From assembly GCA_002238785.1 (NCBI GenBank), contig MPNA01000028.1, positions 1 through 37,232 on the forward strand: a stretch of 37,232 bases of DNA. Reading direction: 5' to 3'. The stretch comes from a bacterium OM1 bin76. GTDB taxonomy: Bacteria; Actinomycetota; Acidimicrobiia; Spongiisociales; ZC4RG35. The notes under the pieces are model-generated. The model worked only from the letters and a program-made list of their open reading frames with translations. It was not told the DNA's origin and did not search any database. Shown one piece after another: positions 1 to 6,195 of the stretch. Made by a program: the position numbers and the translations under genes. Position 1 is the first letter of the stretch. Every line of letters starts with the position of its first letter.

Positions 1-262
1 GTCCTACCTGCACGGATAGGCGTTCCCATTCGGGGAGGTCTGACCTGACCTTGGTGAACATCTTTATCCGGTCAAAAAGCGACAGGTTCCACTCCGACGG
101 GAACTCCTCCACTTCGGGGTTGTGGCGCTCCTTCCACCATTGGTACGTTCCCTTCCAAGACTCCAGGTTGGCGTTGTAAAGCTCGGCGCACATCCCGAAT
201 ACCTGATCGAGACGACGGTGACCAGAAGCTGACACCTTGACAGGTATCCGCATCGTCTGCAT
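1..262 (-). CDS. TnpB/OrfB-like transposon nuclease, N-terminal part
   Basis: An open minus-strand frame starts at an ATG at 262 (a second in-frame ATG lies at 253) and runs off the left edge, so only about 87 residues are visible. The protein begins MQTMRIPVKV and continues with a FGMCAELYNANLESWK stretch, a WW-containing helix, and FDRIKMF...LPEWERLSVQV. This pattern matches the N-terminal helix-turn-helix region of TnpB/OrfB proteins of IS200/IS605 or IS607 elements, the RNA-guided nuclease ancestors of Cas12. The catalytic RuvC-like part and the omega-RNA end would lie outside the window. The element points away from apt, and its upstream end lies within roughly 60-90 nt of the apt coding sequence. 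The family call rests on the N-terminal pattern only; IS605 and IS607 types cannot be separated here. Confidence 0.72.
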   Translation of the reverse strand, partial: MQTMRIPVKVSASGHRRLDQVFGMCAELYNANLESWKGTYQWWKERHNPEVEEFPSEWNLSLFDRIKMFTKVRSDLPEWERLSVQVG

Positions 263-321
263 CCACGGGGTCATGATCCATACAGAATGCCGAGACGGTG
301 TGACACTACGCGGGGCTACGG

Positions 322-864
322 GTGTTGAAACAGCCCTGTCAACTATTCGTTATAAGTCCCAAAAGATACATCCGCGCTGTTCCCGACTTCCCCCAACAAG
401 GCATTCTCTTTCGGGATATCACGCCATTGCTTGCAAACCCGGTCGCATTCACCTACAGCATCGGGGAGTTGTGCGCCCATGCCGACCAACTGGACGTCTC
501 CACGATCGTGGGCATCGAGTCACGAGGTTTCCTGTTCGGGGCGGCGATGGCTGACCGCTTGAACTTGCCGTTCGTCCCGCTACGCAAGCCCGGGAAACTT
601 CCGGCGGAGCGCTTCTCGGTTAAGTACGCCCTGGAATATGGAGAGAGCCAACTCGACATCCACACGGACGCGCTGTCGGCGGGGGAGGTGGTGTACATCG
701 TTGATGACCTCCTGGCGACGGGTGGCACGGCTGCCGCGGCTGTCAGGCTGGTGGAACTTGCGGGAGGAGAGGTTGCCGGGCTGGGGTTCTTGATCGAATT
801 GGAGCAACTGGGAGGACGGGCGAAGATCGGCGGCTACGAGACCACAGCCCTGCTCAGCTACTAA
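322..864 (+). CDS. apt: Adenine phosphoribosyltransferase
   Basis: Converts adenine and PRPP to AMP in cytoplasmic purine salvage. The protein shows the APT landmarks IRAVPDFPQQGILFRDITPLL-type N-terminus (split here as PDFP and FRDITPLL), GIESRGFLFGA, VPLRKPGKLP, LEYG, and the PRPP-binding VYIVDDLLATGGT loop. Length is 180 residues, normal for the family. The start is odd: homology begins near residue 11-12, and the only upstream start codons (GTG 322, TTG 325) fall inside the probable transposon-end hairpin. The in-frame codon where a Met would be expected is ATA at 352-354. The insertion may have supplied a new start and removed the native one and its promoter. Function is certain by family; the exact start and expression level are not. 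Confidence 0.92.
   Translation: MLKQPCQLFVISPKRYIRAVPDFPQQGILFRDITPLLANPVAFTYSIGELCAHADQLDVSTIVGIESRGFLFGAAMADRLNLPFVPLRKPGKLPAERFSVKYALEYGESQLDIHTDALSAGEVVYIVDDLLATGGTAAAAVRLVELAGGEVAGLGFLIELEQLGGRAKIGGYETTALLSY
324..343. repeat. Imperfect hairpin at probable transposon end
   Basis: Two 4-bp arms, GTTG/CAAC and ACAG/CTGT, form a stem with an unpaired AA on one side and a CC loop. Bulged subterminal hairpins like this are typical of IS200/IS605 element ends, and the hairpin lies 62-81 nt upstream of the TnpB start. I infer that it marks the left end of the TnpB element. The hairpin overlaps the apparent start of apt. Confidence 0.4.
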
Positions 865-968
865 AGGGGGTGCTCAAACAGGCTTCTAGCAGATTCAGCG
901 AGTGTTGAGGAAGGGGGCGTGGGGTGTTGGGGCAGATACTGCGACCGCACACCGAACCCTGGAGGGAT

Positions 969-1613
969 TCACTCCGGAGGCCGCGGTTCCCGCTTCCATC
1001 GGAAGGCCCGCCAGCCGATCAACCCCACCACAGCCGACAGCATCAGAAGCAATGTGGCGTTTTCGTAGGGCTCCATTACCACCGTGATGTTCGCCCAGTT
1101 CTCTCCCAGGACCCGGCCCGCGTAGGTGAGCAACAGGCTCCACAGGGCGGTCCCTGCAGTGGTGTACAGAAGGAATCGGCCTACTGGCATCCGGGTGTAG
1201 CCCGCCGGCACCGAGATTATGCTGCGCACGATCGGTATGAGCCTGCCGAAGAAGATGACGGCCTCTCCGTAACGCTCGAACCAACCTGCCCCGCGGTCGA
1301 GATCCTTTTCGGAGATGAACAGGTATTTGCCGTAGGATGCCACCAGTCGTCGCACCCCGGCCTGCCGGGCGCCGTACCCGATGGCATAGAGCACTATCGC
1401 CCCGATCAGCGAGCCCACTATGCCCGCCGCAGCAACTCCCCAGAAACTCAAGTCACCTTCGATAGTCAAAGCCCCGGCGAAGGGCAGCACAATCTCGGAA
1501 GGGATCGGTGGGAAGATGTTTTCGATTGCCATCACCAGGACGATTCCGGGATAGCCAATGGCGACAATCACCTCCTGGATCCAGCCTCCAATCTGTTCCA
1601 TGATGTGTGTCAC
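969..1613 (-). CDS. DedA family membrane protein
   Basis: A 214-residue polytopic membrane protein of the DedA/SNARE-associated (VTT) family, which is linked to lipid scrambling or undecaprenyl-phosphate recycling and envelope homeostasis. Typical features are the ENIFPPIPSEIVLPFAGAL segment near residues 31-49, the glycine-rich GSLIGAIVLYAIGYGAR helix, and the FGRLIPIVRSIISVPAGYTRM segment with the family arginines. The GTG at 1613 is preferred over the ATG at 1601 because a GGGGGA ribosome-binding sequence lies 9 nt before the GTG. It is transcribed alone, convergent with apt. The substrate cannot be told from the sequence. Confidence 0.88.
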   Translation of the reverse strand: MTHIMEQIGGWIQEVIVAIGYPGIVLVMAIENIFPPIPSEIVLPFAGALTIEGDLSFWGVAAAGIVGSLIGAIVLYAIGYGARQAGVRRLVASYGKYLFISEKDLDRGAGWFERYGEAVIFFGRLIPIVRSIISVPAGYTRMPVGRFLLYTTAGTALWSLLLTYAGRVLGENWANITVVMEPYENATLLLMLSAVVGLIGWRAFRWKREPRPPE

Positions 1614-1919
1614 TGCGAGTGTTCCCCCAAGTTGGCGGCGGTCGGCGGATCAGAAGAGTGTCCAGCAGGACTGCATGACACTAGAAGGTCTTGCGGCCTC
1701 AGCCTACCTACGTTCCCGGCACAGGCCATTGTGTTGAAGGTGCCGTCCAGGGTCAGGAGGGGTGTGGTGACTGCCCTTTGGATCAGTCACGGCCGGGCAT
1801 ATGTTTCACCCAGTGAAACGCTTAACAAAAAGCTAACAAACTAGGGCAGGGTCAGTAGTATTGCAAAAAATCGGCTGGATACGGCCGGTACCGCATAACC
1901 GACCGAAAGGAGCTTATCA
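1614..1919. other. Intergenic region with operator-like palindrome
   Basis: This 306-nt stretch separates dedA (leftward) from the His-rich miniprotein (rightward). No convincing gene is visible. It carries a perfect 7-bp inverted repeat at 1803-1819 and an A-rich patch (1825-1870) that could hold the promoter of the miniprotein. I could not fix a clear -35/-10 pair. Confidence 0.6.
1803..1819. promoter_or_regulatory. Operator-like palindrome GTTTCAC-CCA-GTGAAAC
   Basis: Two perfect 7-nt arms are separated by 3 nt, about 100 nt upstream of the His-rich miniprotein start. The size and symmetry fit a dimeric repressor site. Because the gene is a likely metal binder, a metalloregulator (Zur, NikR or ArsR-like) is a natural candidate, but the sequence is not a recognised consensus. 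Confidence 0.4.
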
Positions 1920-2138
1920 GTGAATTCGCACGATCCGCACGAGTGCGATACCCACGAGCATCACGGGGATGAACCTGGGCACGTCCACGATTCGCACGAG
2001 TGCGACGGACACGAGCACCACGCTGATGATCATGAGCACGATGAACATGAGTGTGATACTCACGAGCATCATGGGGATGAGCCTGGGCACGTCCACGATT
2101 CGCACGAGTGCGACGGACACGAGCACCACGGGCACTAG
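1920..2138 (+). CDS. His/Cys-rich metal-binding miniprotein
   Basis: A 72-residue, strongly acidic protein with 24 His and 4 Cys and no hydrophobic segment or signal peptide. A good ribosome site (AAGGAG, 7 nt before the GTG start) supports translation. It is built from two copies of one module containing HECDTHEHHGDEPGHVHD, joined by a short ADDHEHDE-type linker; HECD occurs four times. The same module opens the CDF exporter encoded convergently downstream. Inference: a cytoplasmic buffer or chaperone for Zn, Ni, Co or Cu that works with that exporter, perhaps born by duplication of the exporter's N-terminal tail. No named family is recognised. It could also be a relic, but the ribosome site, operator-like palindrome and terminator argue for a real gene. 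Confidence 0.72.
   Translation: MNSHDPHECDTHEHHGDEPGHVHDSHECDGHEHHADDHEHDEHECDTHEHHGDEPGHVHDSHECDGHEHHGH
1938..2130 (+). repeat. Two 85-bp direct repeats coding the His module
   Basis: Positions 1938-2022 and 2046-2130 are near-identical 85-nt copies inside the miniprotein gene. A related copy lies in inverted orientation at about 3378-3465, in the N-terminal coding part of the CDF gene. Opposing homologous copies about 1.3 kb apart could recombine and invert the segment between them. Confidence 0.75.
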
Positions 2139-2161
2139 CCCTTTTGATCAATAACAGCTAA

Positions 2162-2203
2162 GGGCCCCGCAGTTGGATTTCAGCAGCGGGGTCCTGCGCT
2201 TTT
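2162..2203 (+). terminator. Terminator between miniprotein and CDF exporter
   Basis: A 9-bp GC-rich stem (GGGCCCCGC at 2162-2170 with GCGGGGTCC at 2186-2194, one G-T pair) is followed by a short T run at 2200-2203. It lies 24 nt after the miniprotein stop and probably ends that transcript. Confidence 0.65.
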
Positions 2204-2306
2204 AAGAGAGAAGAAAGACTGGTTGTAACTAGCCGTATTTGAGAAGCGTCCCTGAATGTGGCGCTTCAAAGCGTCGGCAATCCGTATCTCTGTCAGATCC
2301 GGTGGC

Positions 2307-3503
2307 TTACCCCAAGGGCTTGGAGCGGGCAATCAAGTGTTCGACGTGATGGTCCTCGACGCACCCCTCCAAGGTCTCCTCCATCTGAATGGTGACGTGA
2401 TCAATGCCATATCTGTCATGGGCAATCCTTTTGAGCCGCCGCAGCAGAGCCTCCTTGTCTCCCTCATAGGAGGGATCAATCAGAATGTGAGCCGTGAGCG
2501 CTTCAAGGCCCGAGGAAATCGTCCACACATGGACATCATGGATCAAGGTGACCCCCCTCGGGTCTTCCATGTCACTGCACAGCCGGTATACATCTATGTG
2601 GTCGGGCACCCCTTCCAAGAGCACCTTGAACACCTTGACGGTGAGACTCCAGGAACTGTGACCGACCAGCAGAGCAATCACCACGCTGAGGATTGGATCG
2701 ATGATGGTCCACCCCAAAGTGACTATGACGATGCCGGAGATCACCACTGCCACCGAACCCAGCAGGTCTGCCATCACATGGCGCAGAGCACCTTCGACAT
2801 TCATGCTGTGTTTCGACGAGCGGTGGAGCACCCAGGCGGCGGCTATGTTGACGAACAATCCGAGGATGCCCACCACCAGCATCAAGCCACCCTCGATCTC
2901 GGGCACATCCTGAATCCGGTGATAAGCCTCGAAAAGCACCCAAGCCGCAATTAGCCACAGGCTGAGGGCGTTCAGCATGGCCGCCAAGACTTCGGCGCGC
3001 CGGTATCCGAAGGTGCGCTCGGCCGACGGGGGTCGGTCTGCCACCTTCATGGCGAACAGGGCCAGCGCAATCGACATGGCGTCGGTGACCATGTGCCCGG
3101 CATCCGACAAAAGGGCCAGGCTTCCGGAAACAATCCCACCGATCACCTCGGCCACCATGAAACCGGCGATCAGGATCAGTGCTATCGCAAGGCTGCGTTT
3201 ACTGGCCCCCCGCAGGTCATGGGCGTGGTCATGGCCATGATGGCCGTGACCGTGATCGTCATGCCCAGCGTGGTCATCATGATCGTCATGGTCATGCCCG
3301 TAGTGGTCGTCATGATCGTCGTGATCGTCATGGTCGTGGTGATCATGCCCGTGGTGGTCGTCATGGTCGTGGTGCTCATGGTCGTCGCACTCGTGCGGAT
3401 CGTGCACGTGCCCGGGTTCATCCCCGTGATGCTCGTGGGTGTCGCATTCATGGGGGTCGTGGGCGTGATGCTGGTGTCCTTTGTCGGAATGCGCGCCACC
3501 CAT
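2307..3503 (-). CDS. Cation diffusion facilitator metal exporter, His-rich
   Basis: A CzcD/ZitB-type CDF antiporter that exports Zn2+ or related divalent metals in exchange for protons. The first ~110 residues are an extraordinary His/Asp tail (HDPHECDTHEHH, then many HDDHDDH repeats). Six membrane helices follow, with the transport-site motifs SDAGHMVTDAMS in helix 2 (HxxxD) and LRHVMADLLGS in helix 5 (HxxxD). A cytoplasmic C-terminal dimerisation domain holds HDVHVWTISSG and HVTIQME. The ATG at 3503 is chosen over a TTG at 3533, which has no ribosome site; this gives 398 residues. The tail module is shared with the miniprotein at 1920-2138, which suggests one metal-handling unit. Metal specificity (Zn, Co, Ni, Cd) cannot be read directly. 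Confidence 0.93.
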   Translation of the reverse strand: MGGAHSDKGHQHHAHDPHECDTHEHHGDEPGHVHDPHECDDHEHHDHDDHHGHDHHDHDDHDDHDDHYGHDHDDHDDHAGHDDHGHGHHGHDHAHDLRGASKRSLAIALILIAGFMVAEVIGGIVSGSLALLSDAGHMVTDAMSIALALFAMKVADRPPSAERTFGYRRAEVLAAMLNALSLWLIAAWVLFEAYHRIQDVPEIEGGLMLVVGILGLFVNIAAAWVLHRSSKHSMNVEGALRHVMADLLGSVAVVISGIVIVTLGWTIIDPILSVVIALLVGHSSWSLTVKVFKVLLEGVPDHIDVYRLCSDMEDPRGVTLIHDVHVWTISSGLEALTAHILIDPSYEGDKEALLRRLKRIAHDRYGIDHVTIQMEETLEGCVEDHHVEHLIARSKPLG

Positions 3504-3560
3504 GATTACTGTCCCGTATCTACCTAGCTTCAAATAGCCATTTTAGCCGGATACCTGCAA

Positions 3561-3635
3561 CAGACCGGCTGTCTCCCGGCACCGCTCCACACCGGCAACT
3601 GCAACCGGAGCGATGAGAATGGAACGGCCGGTCTG
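3561..3635 (-). promoter_or_regulatory. Structured 5' leader of the CDF gene
   Basis: A 9-bp perfect inverted repeat (CAGACCGGC at 3561-3569, GCCGGTCTG at 3627-3635) encloses a second 6-bp pair (CGCTCC 3583-3588, GGAGCG 3607-3612). Read on the minus strand it lies 58-132 nt before the CDF start codon, inside its probable leader. CDF genes in some bacteria carry the NiCo (czcD) riboswitch; whether this leader is one cannot be decided by eye. Confidence 0.35.
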
Positions 3636-3781
3636 CCCAAGTCACGAGACATCCCGCCAAGTGGAGGCCGGGCAGGATGGCAGGAGATCAAGGGGCAGAT
3701 CCAGCGAGGTCGCCGCGTTGATCCGTGCGGCGCGTGGGGTTTCCGGTGTCACATCAAACCTTGATCTTTCTAGGAAATGTG

Positions 3782-3806
3782 ATAGAAGATAGAACTCTTA
3801 TTCTAT
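3782..3806. promoter_or_regulatory. A/T-rich repeat and palindrome, possible operator
   Basis: ATAGAA occurs at 3782-3787 and 3789-3794, and TTCTAT at 3801-3806 is its inverse. The last two form a perfect 6-bp palindrome with a 6-nt spacer. The patch stands out in GC-rich surroundings and lies between two divergent genes. It may be a promoter/operator for either. Confidence 0.3.
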
Positions 3807-4179
3807 GTCGAAGCATAATATCAACTCTGAGGTGCGGCAAGGGTTGTCGTCCCACCTCCCCACGGGTGCGGCAGCAATGGCTTCCTAAGGGTCCACGGCA
3901 CCGGCGCCGCAGGATTCGGGTCCGAGGCCGACCCAGTTGCCCACACAGATGCCACACTGCGGTTGATCTTCGACTGGACAGTAAGGAACGTTGGTGACCA
4001 GGGAGTCTTCCAGTCATGCATGCGGAAGCCATCAAAGATCTAGCCACTGACCAGAGTCCAACGCAGCACCGGTCTCCAACGTATTTAATGGTGTTAGCGA
4101 TGTCCAAAGATCTGCCAGCCGGTTGGTCTACAATCACATCAAGAAACCCTCTTCATTTTCAAGGCTCTGTTATCATCAC

Positions 4180-4212
4180 GACGGATGCGCCCTGCCTCAG
4201 GGCAGGGCCGTC
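4180..4212 (+). promoter_or_regulatory. Strong hairpin upstream of STAS operon
   Basis: GCCCTGCC-TCAG-GGCAGGGC (4189-4208) is a perfect 8-bp stem with a 4-nt loop, extended by GACG/CGTC after a one-sided bulge. It ends about 10 nt before the AAAGGA ribosome site of the STAS gene. No T run follows, so it is more likely a leader stabiliser or translation-control hairpin than a terminator. Confidence 0.45.
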
Positions 4213-4239
4213 TAGCAACCTAGAAAGGAACAAGAATTC

Positions 4240-4578
4240 ATGGACATCACCAGCCAGCGCACAGATGGAGCGTTGATAGTTTCGGCTGAGGGTCGGGTCG
4301 ACGGCGCCAATGCTCGGAAATTCCAGAAAGCGGTGGAGAATGTCATCGGCGACGGCGACAGCGCTGTGGTCCTGGACATGGAAAGCCTGAGCTACATCAG
4401 CAGCGCCGGACTCCGATCCATCCTTTTGATCGCCAAAGGCCTTCAAAAGCGGAATTCCAAGTTTGCGGTGTGCTCTTTGCAGGGTCCCATCCGTGAGGTT
4501 TTTCGGATCGTGGGGTTTGACAAAATCGTTTCGATTTACGACTCACAGGGAGATGCAGTCAAAGCGCTCGGGGGTTAG
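4240..4578 (+). CDS. STAS anti-sigma factor antagonist (RsbV/SpoIIAA-like)
   Basis: A 112-residue single STAS domain. The phosphorylation site is the Ser in YISSAGLRSIL, and VVLDMESLSYISSAGL is the classical core. In partner-switching systems the unphosphorylated STAS protein binds the RsbW-like kinase and frees that kinase's target, usually a sigma factor. An AAAGGA ribosome site lies about 10 nt before the ATG. It is first in a tight operon whose next two genes encode the matching phosphatase (12 nt downstream) and kinase. The target of the switch is not encoded in the window. Confidence 0.93.
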   Translation: MDITSQRTDGALIVSAEGRVDGANARKFQKAVENVIGDGDSAVVLDMESLSYISSAGLRSILLIAKGLQKRNSKFAVCSLQGPIREVFRIVGFDKIVSIYDSQGDAVKALGG

Positions 4579-4590
4579 CCCACCCGCGGC

Positions 4591-5760
4591 GTGAACGCCA
4601 TGTTACGCCCGTACAAAATCCTAGTGGTAGATGATGAGCCGGACCTTGAACCGCTCATGCTTCAGCGCATGCGGCGCCACATCCGCAAGGGCCGTTACAC
4701 CTTTGTTTTTGCCCACAACGGCGTGGAGGCCCTAGAGGTCCTGAATCGAGACGGGGGCATCGACATGGTGCTTTCGGACATCAACATGCCCCAGATGGAC
4801 GGACTCACTCTGCTGGAGCAGATCCCGAAGGTGGATCCCAACATCCGGTCGGTGATCATCTCTGCCTATGGAGACATGAAGAACATCCGCACTGCCATGA
4901 ATCGCGGAGCGTTTGACTTTGTCACCAAACCGGTGGACTTCAAAGATCTGCAGATAACCATCGAACGCACCTTGGCTCACATGCAAGAGTGGCGGGAGGC
5001 GCTCTCCTATCGCGACAAACTGGTCTCCATACAAAACGAGTTGGAGGTGGCCAGCCGGATCCAGCAATCCATCCTCCCCTCGGAGTTTCCCGAGGACATG
5101 CGCTACCAGGTGTATGGCAACATGGAACCAGCTCGGGACGTGGGAGGCGACTTCTTTGACATATTGGACCTTGACAAAGGGAGAATGGGCTTAGCCATCG
5201 CAGACGTCTCCGACAAGGGAGTACCAGCGGCGCTGTTCATGATGTCCTGCCGGACTCTGCTGAAGGGGGTGGCGATCGGGCTTTCCGAGCCCGGACCGGT
5301 GCTGGCGGAGGTCAACCAACTGCTGCACGAAGACAACGAGACGTTCTTGTTCGTAACCGTCCTGTACGCGGTGTACGACCCCGGATCCGGAGAGTTCACT
5401 TACGCCAGCGGTGGACATGACGCGCCACTACTGGTACGCGCCGACGGAAGCGCCGAACTGCTACCTCTCACAGACGGGATAGCCCTGGGAGTCGTCCCCG
5501 ACCTCGATTACCGGCAACACTCCGTCATATTGCAACCAGGAGACACCATTGTCCTTTACACGGATGGGGTTACGGAGGCCCAAAACATGTTGGGAGACGC
5601 ATTCGAAGTGGAGGGACTGCACAGAATTTTCGCCGGTACCCTCGCCTCCATCACTGCTCGCGAAGGAACCGACTCGGTATTCCAGACGGTAAGAGACTTC
5701 ATGGGAGAAGCAGCACAGTTCGATGACATCACTTGTCTGACCCTGCACAGAGACAAATAG
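4591..5760 (+). CDS. Response regulator with SpoIIE/PP2C phosphatase output
   Basis: A 389-residue protein with an N-terminal receiver domain (acidic pocket D14-D15, phospho-acceptor D63 in LSDINMPQMDG, S91, K113) and a coiled linker (about 125-160). A SpoIIE-type PP2C phosphatase domain follows (about 160-387), with metal-binding residues in DVGGDFFD (D187) and ADVSDKG (D205, D208) and a late FDDITCL motif. Predicted role: phosphorylation of D63 by a histidine kinase switches the phosphatase, which dephosphorylates the STAS protein encoded just upstream. The histidine kinase at 7555-9723 in the same operon is the obvious donor. GTG 4591 and ATG 4600 are both possible starts; neither has a strong ribosome site. 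RsbU/RssB-like proteins are the nearest known types. Confidence 0.93.
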   Translation: MNAMLRPYKILVVDDEPDLEPLMLQRMRRHIRKGRYTFVFAHNGVEALEVLNRDGGIDMVLSDINMPQMDGLTLLEQIPKVDPNIRSVIISAYGDMKNIRTAMNRGAFDFVTKPVDFKDLQITIERTLAHMQEWREALSYRDKLVSIQNELEVASRIQQSILPSEFPEDMRYQVYGNMEPARDVGGDFFDILDLDKGRMGLAIADVSDKGVPAALFMMSCRTLLKGVAIGLSEPGPVLAEVNQLLHEDNETFLFVTVLYAVYDPGSGEFTYASGGHDAPLLVRADGSAELLPLTDGIALGVVPDLDYRQHSVILQPGDTIVLYTDGVTEAQNMLGDAFEVEGLHRIFAGTLASITAREGTDSVFQTVRDFMGEAAQFDDITCLTLHRDK

Positions 5761-5772
5761 AGAGCGAGGATC

Positions 5773-6195
5773 ATGGCGACCGTCTCAACGTCGATACGAA
5801 TGCAACCCGATGCGAAGGAGTTGGACACGGTCTTCGAGGAGGTTCACGAATTCGCCAATAAGGCCGACCTGCCCGAAGGGTTGGTCTTCCAACTGAAGCT
5901 AATTCTGGAGGAGTTGGCGCTCAACGTGATCAACTACGGGAACAAGGGGGGAACAGAACCCATCGAGATAAGGCTGGCGGCCCAGGGAGAGACCATCGTG
6001 GTTGAAATCTCCGATGTTGGCCAGCCCTTCGATCCTTTGAAGGATGCCCCGGCCCCGGACCTGGAGTTGTCGCTTGAAGAGCGGCCGATCGGCGGCTTGG
6101 GCTTGTACCTGGTGAAGACCATGGTCGACGAGATGCATTACCGGTGGGAGGACGGTCGTAATCACCTGACGCTGATAACCCGCGTTCTTGCATGA
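5773..6195 (+). CDS. RsbW-like anti-sigma serine kinase
   Basis: A 140-residue GHKL-type ATPase of the anti-sigma regulatory family. The N box is LILEELALNVINYG (about residues 40-53), the G1 box is SDVGQPFDP, and the G2 region is GGLGLYLVKTMVDE. Such kinases phosphorylate the STAS antagonist and bind a sigma factor or other partner. Thirteen nt separate it from the phosphatase, and an AGCGAGGA stretch precedes the ATG. Its stop overlaps the next gene's start (ATGA), so the switch and the sensor genes are co-translated. No sigma factor follows, so the controlled partner is encoded elsewhere. Confidence 0.92.
   Translation: MATVSTSIRMQPDAKELDTVFEEVHEFANKADLPEGLVFQLKLILEELALNVINYGNKGGTEPIEIRLAAQGETIVVEISDVGQPFDPLKDAPAPDLELSLEERPIGGLGLYLVKTMVDEMHYRWEDGRNHLTLITRVLA

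Larger units (their letters stand above)
3504..4239. other. Long divergent intergenic region, no gene seen
   Basis: These 736 nt separate the leftward CDF gene from the rightward STAS operon. Short frames exist here, but none has a family pattern or ribosome site. The region holds a nested stem structure (3561-3635, CDF leader), an A/T-rich repeat and palindrome patch (3782-3806), and a strong hairpin just before the STAS gene (4180-4212). Promoters for both directions are expected here but could not be fixed. Confidence 0.6.

Noticed and set aside
1-1. Complete insertion sequence in the window
   Set aside because: Neither mobile element is complete; only one end of each transposase gene is present, so boundaries and families cannot be assigned.
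1938-2130. CRISPR-like repeat array
   Set aside because: Only two long repeats exist, they are in-frame coding repeats of a His-rich protein, and there are no unique spacers of constant size.
3093-3527. Plus-strand hydrophobic frame (MVMPVVV-type repeats) opposite the CDF tail
   Set aside because: It is the antisense reading of His/Asp codon repeats, which gives Met/Val runs mechanically. The minus strand carries the conserved CDF protein.
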